Origin: Paractinoplanes ferrugineus | Lineage (GTDB): Bacteria > Actinomycetota > Actinomycetes > Mycobacteriales > Micromonosporaceae | Length of the DNA: 64,000 nt | Reading direction: 5' to 3' | Assembly: GCF_016862195.1 (NCBI RefSeq) | Contig: NZ_BOMM01000071.1 | Coordinates: forward strand, 17,593 to 81,592 | Part shown: positions 59,522-64,000 of the stretch, one piece after another | Layout: each line of letters opens with the position of its first letter | Position numbering within the stretch: position 1 is the stretch's first letter | Program-made: the position numbers and the translations under genes | The notes under the pieces: generated by a model | What the model saw: only the letters and a program-made list of their open reading frames with translations | What the model was told of the DNA's origin: nothing | Database searches by the model: none

Positions 59522-60592
59522 ATGCCCGACGACATCCGTACCGCGCGGCTGGCCCGCAGGTACCGGCGGTGGCTGTTGGCCTACCCCCGACCGTACCGGC
59601 GGGAGCGTGGTCCGGAGATTCTCGCGACCCTGCTCGACGCCGCTGATCCCGGCCGCTCGCGGCCGGCCCCGCGGGAGGCCGCGCTGCTGCTGGGGCATGG
59701 TCTCGGCCGACGTCTCGCCGAGTTCGGGCGCAGAGCGTTCGTCATCGCGGCCGTCGCGGCCGTGCTCGGTGGGCTGAGCGGGATCGCGCTCGGCTCGTGG
59801 CTGTCCTGGCGGGACGTGGACCCGATGACGCCGGACCGGAGCACAGCGATCAGCCTTGCCCCCACGGTGCTGCCGGTCCCCTTCGACAACCAGGCCTACC
59901 AGTACGGGCGGCACACCTTCTGGAACCCGTACAGCGAGAACACTTTGCAGGGCGGAACCGGCGTACGTGCCGGCCGTACGAGTGTGACCGGCATGATGCC
60001 CCCGCAGACCGGCGTGGAGCAGGTCGCCGCCGCCGTCACCCGGCAGATGCGCGCACACGGCTGGCAGGACGTGCGCACCGTGGTCCGCCACATCGGTCCG
60101 TCGACCGCGCCCGGCGAGTTCGCCGAGGTGACCGGCACGCGCACCGGCTATCTCGCCGCAGTGCAGATCACCGTGGCCGAATCCACCCCGTCCGCCCTGA
60201 ATTTCGACCTGATGTGGGCCGAGCCGTCCGGCCAACTGCGCGACACCGTCCTCGGCGGCCTGGCCGGCGCTCTGCTCGGCGCCCTGTTCGGGCTGTACAC
60301 CTCGAAGCGGATGCGCCGCTACGGTCCCGGCCGGCAGCGGGCGTACGCAAGACTCTGCCTTGCCACCCTGCTGATGCTGGCGCCGGCCTGCCTGGGCAAC
60401 ATCCCCACCTCCACCGGCTCCCTGCTGGCCAACACCAACCGCAACGGCCACGGCCCGTCGGTGTACTGGGGCGGTTTCGTGTTCTTCGGAGCCGAGCCGC
60501 TCGCCATCCTGTCGCTGCTCCCGATCCTCGCGATCGTCGTCTGCTGCGTCTGGCCCCAGCGAGCGACCGTCCGCACCCCCACCACAGCCTGA
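59522..60592 (+). CDS. PadR-partner membrane protein, unknown function
   Basis: A 356-residue protein. The N-terminal cytoplasmic part carries the signature WLLAYPRPYRRERGPEILATLLDA often encoded next to PadR genes. One TM at about 83-103, a large extracytoplasmic domain (about 110-240), then three more TMs. ATG 59522 has AAGGGATCAAC upstream; a GTG at 59477 overlapping PadR would add 15 poorly fitting residues. Function unknown; perhaps a stress sensor or permease accessory. Confidence 0.82.
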   Translation: MPDDIRTARLARRYRRWLLAYPRPYRRERGPEILATLLDAADPGRSRPAPREAALLLGHGLGRRLAEFGRRAFVIAAVAAVLGGLSGIALGSWLSWRDVDPMTPDRSTAISLAPTVLPVPFDNQAYQYGRHTFWNPYSENTLQGGTGVRAGRTSVTGMMPPQTGVEQVAAAVTRQMRAHGWQDVRTVVRHIGPSTAPGEFAEVTGTRTGYLAAVQITVAESTPSALNFDLMWAEPSGQLRDTVLGGLAGALLGALFGLYTSKRMRRYGPGRQRAYARLCLATLLMLAPACLGNIPTSTGSLLANTNRNGHGPSVYWGGFVFFGAEPLAILSLLPILAIVVCCVWPQRATVRTPTTA

Positions 60593-60607
60593 GTGCAAGC
60601 CGGGTGC

Positions 60608-60934
60608 TCAGGTGCGCCCTATCCGGAGACGATTTCCGTCCGGATCCAGCAAGTGGATCTCGGGTCCCCAAGGGGCCTCCCGCAGGGCGACCCCGAACTC
60701 GGTGGCCACTGCCTCGAGATCACTGACGTTGAGGTACAGGAGTGTGTCGGGCCGGGCGTCGTCGCGATGCTCCGACAGGAAGATCTGCATCGGTCCCCGC
60801 GCGATGCTGAGGAACAACGGAAAGCCCGGCTCGAAACGGTGCTCCCACTGCCTGACAAAACCCAGTCGGGCGTACCAGCCCGCCGAGACATGAGCGTCGT
60901 CCACCCGAAGGATCGGCGTGATCTTCTCGTCCAT
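60608..60934 (-). CDS. VOC-superfamily (glyoxalase/bleomycin-resistance) protein
   Basis: A 108-residue VOC-fold protein with KITPILRVDDAHVSAGWYARLGF, FPLFLSIARG, then IHLLDPDGNRLRIG, the usual end of bleomycin-resistance-like dioxygenases. Single domain, dimerising to form the site. Ligand unknown. Convergent with the membrane-protein gene. Confidence 0.87.
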   Translation of the reverse strand: MDEKITPILRVDDAHVSAGWYARLGFVRQWEHRFEPGFPLFLSIARGPMQIFLSEHRDDARPDTLLYLNVSDLEAVATEFGVALREAPWGPEIHLLDPDGNRLRIGRT

Positions 60935-60972
60935 GCGCTCGATCCTGGCAGCGAAGAGCGGGGCTGCGCCAT

Positions 60973-61593
60973 CTACTCACGCGATCCACCGGACAGTGAC
61001 GCGATGTGATCCAGAACGGTATCCAGGGCGACTTCCAGTGGTCGTACGTTGCGGTGGATCTGGGTCATGAGCAGCCCGCCCTGCAGCGCGGTGAGTAACG
61101 CCAAGGCCAGGTCGTCGGGGTTCCCGGTCAAATTTCCGCGGCTGTGCATGGTGGTGAGGCCGGCGCGGATCGCGTTTTCCCAGCGCAGGTAGCCGGAGGC
61201 GACGGCGAGCCGGGCTTCGGGGTTGGTTTCGGCGGTTTGGCTGCCGAGCGTTCCGATCGGGCAGCCGCCGCGGCATTGCAGTCGTTTCTGGTTTTCCACC
61301 AGCAGGTCGCGCCAGGCGCGGAGGCCGGTGATCGTGTCGAGGTGGTCGAGGTGTGGTGCCTGCAGATCGAGGACCGCCTCGGTCTGATAGTCGATCACGG
61401 CCAGCAGGAGGGCCTGCTTGTCGGCGAAGTAGTGGTAGATCTGCGAGCTGCTGGCGCCGGTCGCGACCCGGACGTCCTCCATGGTCGTGGCGGTGATGCC
61501 TTGCTCGTACATGAGTTGGGCGGCCGCCGCGACGATCCGGCGGCGGGTTGCTTCGCCCTTGGCGGTGAGCCGTTTCCCTGTCACGCGGGACAC
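60973..61593 (-). CDS. TetR-family regulator
   Basis: A 206-residue TetR regulator: HTH ATRRRIVAAAAQLMYEQGIT, ATGASSSQIYHYFADKQALL. The C-terminal segment CRGGCPIGTLGSQ resembles TetR_C_16 types such as regulators of quinone reductases. GTG 61593 is the start. It is divergent from an SDR gene; a palindrome and an inverted pair of GATTGGA boxes lie between. The redox-like Cys pair could sense electrophiles. Confidence 0.9.
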   Translation of the reverse strand: MSRVTGKRLTAKGEATRRRIVAAAAQLMYEQGITATTMEDVRVATGASSSQIYHYFADKQALLLAVIDYQTEAVLDLQAPHLDHLDTITGLRAWRDLLVENQKRLQCRGGCPIGTLGSQTAETNPEARLAVASGYLRWENAIRAGLTTMHSRGNLTGNPDDLALALLTALQGGLLMTQIHRNVRPLEVALDTVLDHIASLSGGSRE

Positions 61594-61605
61594 ACTACCC
61601 CGTTT

Positions 61606-61657
61606 TGGATTGGACGATCCATTTTTTGCCCGTGATTGTGGAGCACGTGATCCAATC
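61606..61657. promoter_or_regulatory. Candidate TetR operator region
   Basis: TGGAT-N6-ATCCA at 61606-61621, and GATTGGA (61608-61614) repeated inverted as TCCAATC (61651-61657). Symmetrical elements between the divergent TetR and SDR genes. Confidence 0.5.
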
Positions 61658-61679
61658 GCTTTCGAGGAAGGGTCCGTCC

Positions 61680-62414
61680 GTGGAACTCACTGGGAAGATC
61701 GCACTCATCACCGGCGCCACCGGCGGCATCGGCGGGGCAACCGCTCGACTGCTGGCGTCGCGGGGCGCTCAGGTCATCGCGTCCGGCCGTGACCCGCAGC
61801 GCGGTGCGTCGCTGGTCAAGGAGATCGTCGAGGCGGGCGGCGTGGCCCGGTTCGTCTCCGCCGATCTGACCGAGGTGGAATCACTGCGCAAGTTGGCCGC
61901 GGCGGCCGGCGACGTCGATGTTCTGGTCAACAACGCCGCCCTGTTCCCGATCGCGCCGACAGCCGAGCAGACGGTTGCCGGGCTGGACGAGGCGTTCGCG
62001 GCGAACGTACGGGCGCCGTACCTGCTGACCGCGACGCTGGCTCCGGCGATGGTGGCCAAGGGCGCGGGAAGCATCATCAATGTCAGCACGATGGCGGCCC
62101 GCGTCGGGATGCCGGGCCTGTCGACCTACAGCGCGACCAAGGGCGCGCTGGAGGCACTCACCCGCACCTGGGCGGCGGAATTCAGCCCGGCCGGGGTTCG
62201 GGTGAACACGGTCTCACCGGGCCCGACCCGCACCGACATGGTAATGACAGCCATGGGCGAGGAAGGCGCCGCGCAGGTAGCGTCCACCACCCTGCTGAAG
62301 CGGCTCGCAGCGCCGGGGGAGATCGCGGAGGTCATCGCCTTCCTGGCCTCGGACCGCTCCGGATTCATGACGGGCGCAACGGTCGCCGTCGACGCCGGCC
62401 GCACGGCGGCCTGA
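61680..62414 (+). CDS. SDR-family oxidoreductase (FabG-like)
   Basis: A 244-residue short-chain dehydrogenase: TGATGGIGGATARLLASRG cofactor loop, NNAALFP, INVSTMAARVGMPGLSTYSATKGALEALTRTWAAE with Ser, Tyr, Lys, and PGPTRTDM. GTG 61680 has GAGGAAGG about 9 bp upstream. The likely regulator is the divergent TetR. A terminator follows. Confidence 0.92.
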   Translation: MELTGKIALITGATGGIGGATARLLASRGAQVIASGRDPQRGASLVKEIVEAGGVARFVSADLTEVESLRKLAAAAGDVDVLVNNAALFPIAPTAEQTVAGLDEAFAANVRAPYLLTATLAPAMVAKGAGSIINVSTMAARVGMPGLSTYSATKGALEALTRTWAAEFSPAGVRVNTVSPGPTRTDMVMTAMGEEGAAQVASTTLLKRLAAPGEIAEVIAFLASDRSGFMTGATVAVDAGRTAA

Positions 62415-62418
62415 AAGA

Positions 62419-62446
62419 CGGTGGGGTCGCCGAGGCGGCCCCACCG
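62419..62446. terminator. Terminator after the SDR gene
   Basis: A 13-bp stem with one GU pair (62419-62431 with 62434-62446), followed by CATTGAACTGGTCTT. Confidence 0.75.
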
Positions 62447-63029
62447 CATTGAACTGGTCTTCCGCGGCCGGGATAGGCACGGCGTGGGCCCATCTCGTTC
62501 GGGCAGCCGAACCGGCTAACCGAGAGCATGACGGCACGCGTCGAGTCGGAGACGGTCGAAGGTGGCGACATCGATCAGTCCGCCCCACCACACCCCCTCG
62601 GCGTCACGCGACCTTGCGTCGCCGTCTTGTTAGACCAAGCGGATTTCCCCGAGCCGATCGCCGGACCGAAATTCAAGAGAACGAACAGCAATAGCCGCGA
62701 GACCAGTCAAGCGTTGCCGCGCCGGCTCAACAGCATGTAGCCGAACGCAACCACCGCACCGTTGGGCTCAGGGACTCAGCCCTCCGGGCAGAAATAACGA
62801 ACGCTCGCGACACGCGCTCTACGGGGACAGATGGCGCCTAGGTTCTCGCGGGCGACGCAGGGGTCGAACCAGCAACCTCTTCTCTCGTGCCAAGGAGCAA
62901 TCATGACTGCGTGAGCGATGTCTGGACGTATTTGGAGCTGCGTACGCGGTCCACAACTGTCCATAGTCGTCAGGCGTTGCCTTGTCCCATCGTCCCCAGT
63001 TAGTCACTCATAGGCGGTTGAGGGGCGTC
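62447..63029. other. 583-bp stretch without a convincing gene
   Basis: Short open frames here have no family match or start site. The composition is more balanced than in neighbouring genes. The only feature I can name is a tRNA-3'-end-like fragment (62850-62883, minus strand). The stretch may be an old integration or deletion junction. Confidence 0.55.
62850..62883 (-). other. tRNA 3'-end-like fragment
   Basis: On the minus strand the sequence reads AGAAGAGGTTGCTGGTTC then GACCCCTGCGTCGCCC, like the anticodon-arm end, variable loop, T arm (TTCGACC loop) and acceptor 3' arm of a tRNA-Arg. The T stem has one mismatch and there is no 5' half, so no functional tRNA. Integrase attachment sites often leave such 3' fragments. 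Confidence 0.35.
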
Positions 63030-63464
63030 TCAGAGACAGGCGATGAGCAGCGCGGACACCCACAGCCCACCTAAGTGCAGAGCCTGATCCGCCAGGTACA
63101 TCCCGCTGACGGGTACCTGCCGCTCGGCGAACGCGGGCGCTTCCAGGTGCTGGAGAATCCATCGCACCGGCCACCGCCTGTCGATTAGAGCATGGGAGGC
63201 GGCGGAGAAAGCTAGACCGACAACGACACCGGCGACAGACAACCTGAGGTCTAGGACGACGGCGGTAACCAGGAGCATTATGGTTGCGACCAGGTGATAG
63301 ACACCGACGTGGACTGCCATGCGCCGCCAGCCGGACCATCCGGCATCAGCCTTGTGCGCGGCCTCCAGATCTCTCTGGAAGATATGGTCACCTAGCTGAT
63401 GCGCAACCGACAGGGTGGCTATCGACGCAGCGAAGGTGACGGCCTCAGCGGACATGGGGTCCAT
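63030..63464 (-). CDS. DUF3307-like membrane protein
   Basis: A 144-residue protein with four hydrophobic helices. The early HQLGDHIFQRD with the nearby SAASHALIDRRW matches the DUF3307/YdcZ-like family often found in phages and plasmids, which has conserved His and Asp in helices. ATG 63464 (or 63455) is the start; the upstream gene ends 12 bp away, so the two are cotranscribed. Function unknown. Confidence 0.7.
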   Translation of the reverse strand: MDPMSAEAVTFAASIATLSVAHQLGDHIFQRDLEAAHKADAGWSGWRRMAVHVGVYHLVATIMLLVTAVVLDLRLSVAGVVVGLAFSAASHALIDRRWPVRWILQHLEAPAFAERQVPVSGMYLADQALHLGGLWVSALLIACL

Positions 63465-63476
63465 TCTGTCGCAGTT

Positions 63477-63989
63477 TCACTGCTTGATCCTCAGTGAATG
63501 GAACCGCTGTTCACCGGGTGTCGCCGCGAGGGACGTTCCCTCCGCGTCGAACAGGTCCTGGTTCCGGGTGAGTGACCTGAAGACGGCCTGGCTGATGACC
63601 TTCGCCCCGGCAGGAATCGAACCGAGCATCCGAAAGGCTCCGCTGACTAACGGACCAGCCACCCCGTAGTCCGGGACGAAGAGGTCGCCACGATTTATGA
63701 CCGCTGTGTACGCGACTCGCCGGCCCACTTTCTCCGGGTCGGTGTTATAAGCGGTGACCAAGCGTTGGAGGGACATCAGGAAGTCGACGGCGGCGTCAGC
63801 CGAGGTGTGCGTCGAGATCACGTTGTCGCCCGCTATCGCGCGGAGTCGCCCTGCGCTCTCCCGCAGGGCAGCCCGATGCAGATCGACCCAGTCCTGTAGG
63901 GCCCGGTTAAGAACGGTCAGCGGCATGGTTGCCGCTTCCTGCGTCAAGCCCACAAGGTCGGTCACGGTCAAGAGCACCCCACGCTCCAC
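63477..63989 (-). CDS. Class III nucleotidyl cyclase-homology protein (possibly partial)
   Basis: A 170-residue cyclase-homology domain with TVTDLVGLTQEA (first metal Asp), IAGDNVISTHTSADAAVDFLMSLQRLV (second Asp) and VINRGDLFVPDYGVAGPLVSGAFRMLGSIPAGAKVIS (the DxxGxxVN-like stretch is degenerate). The expected substrate-binding Lys before GD is not seen, so activity is doubtful. The frame stays open to the window end; GTG 63989 is the only visible start, and the true N-terminus may lie outside. Confidence 0.65.
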   Translation of the reverse strand: MERGVLLTVTDLVGLTQEAATMPLTVLNRALQDWVDLHRAALRESAGRLRAIAGDNVISTHTSADAAVDFLMSLQRLVTAYNTDPEKVGRRVAYTAVINRGDLFVPDYGVAGPLVSGAFRMLGSIPAGAKVISQAVFRSLTRNQDLFDAEGTSLAATPGEQRFHSLRIKQ

Positions 63990-64000
63990 GCCACGGTACG

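Noticed and set aside
62701..62770. Minus-strand VPEP...RRG peptide resembling a PEP-CTERM sorting tail
   Set aside because: A TGA lies immediately upstream in frame and the hydrophobic part is too short for a membrane segment; no gene precedes it.

Overview
The window is high-GC DNA from a filamentous actinobacterium. A relative of Actinoplanes or another Micromonosporaceae fits best. The pointers are an XRE regulator paired with a DUF397 protein, a GPP34 phosphoprotein, a SigE-family sigma factor, many one-gene regulator/enzyme pairs, secreted plant-polymer hydrolases (GH11, GH43), a methyl-accepting chemotaxis protein as expected of motile-spore formers, and several promoters whose predicted start sites fall on the start codon (leaderless mRNAs). 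This assignment is inference from gene content; no rRNA is present.

Layout. 1-6.1 kb: LysR regulator, DUF397/XRE pair, GPP34 protein with an amino-acid permease, two GNAT acetyltransferases. 6.1-7.2 kb: a 1-kb stretch without a convincing gene but with a strong terminator and a chain of hairpins. 7.2-13.9 kb: secreted lipase, LacI regulator, membrane diguanylate cyclase, secreted GH43 enzyme with an AbfB domain, membrane acyltransferase. 13.9-22.9 kb: a coherent sugar locus (DeoR repressor, GH4 glycosidase, AgaS-type SIS protein, ABC importer without ATPase, PfkB kinase, tagatose-6-phosphate-type kinase, class II aldolase). It reads as uptake of an alpha-galactoside or galactosaminide and its breakdown through tagatose-6-phosphate; a ten-base operator recurs at three places. 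23-38.7 kb: GT39 mannosyltransferase-like protein, a broken M24 peptidase, YggT, a sigma factor with a HAF-repeat membrane protein, a nitronate monooxygenase remnant, an MBL-fold hydrolase, an IMPase, an exonuclease, a DHA2 exporter with its TetR repressor and two operator palindromes, DUF2332, an HTH regulator, and two cell-wall-type proteins (M15-like, DUF1906).

38.7-52.1 kb: a secreted M36 metalloprotease; a two-gene module resembling uncharacterised phage proteins; DUF1152; a MmyB-type regulator with an SDR; HelR, the RNA-polymerase-protecting rifamycin-resistance protein, with an intact rifamycin-associated element upstream; a chemotaxis receptor; a GH11 xylanase with CBM2.

52.2-55.9 kb holds the most unusual system. 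It is a tightly packed minus-strand operon of four genes: a nucleoside-deoxyribosyltransferase/TIR-like protein, a TIR-methyltransferase fusion, a TPR protein, and a TIR-like domain fused to a macro domain. The set of NAD-hydrolase-like and ADP-ribose-binding domains looks like a nucleotide-signalling immune system related in logic to type II Thoeris, in an arrangement I do not recognise.

56-64 kb: a YCII protein coupled to that operon, an ECF sigma factor with a SnoaL tail, SDR/NmrA oxidoreductases, a PadR regulator with its membrane partner, a VOC protein, a TetR/SDR pair, then a poorly coding stretch with a tRNA-3'-end-like fragment, and finally DUF3307 and a cyclase-homology protein at the window edge.
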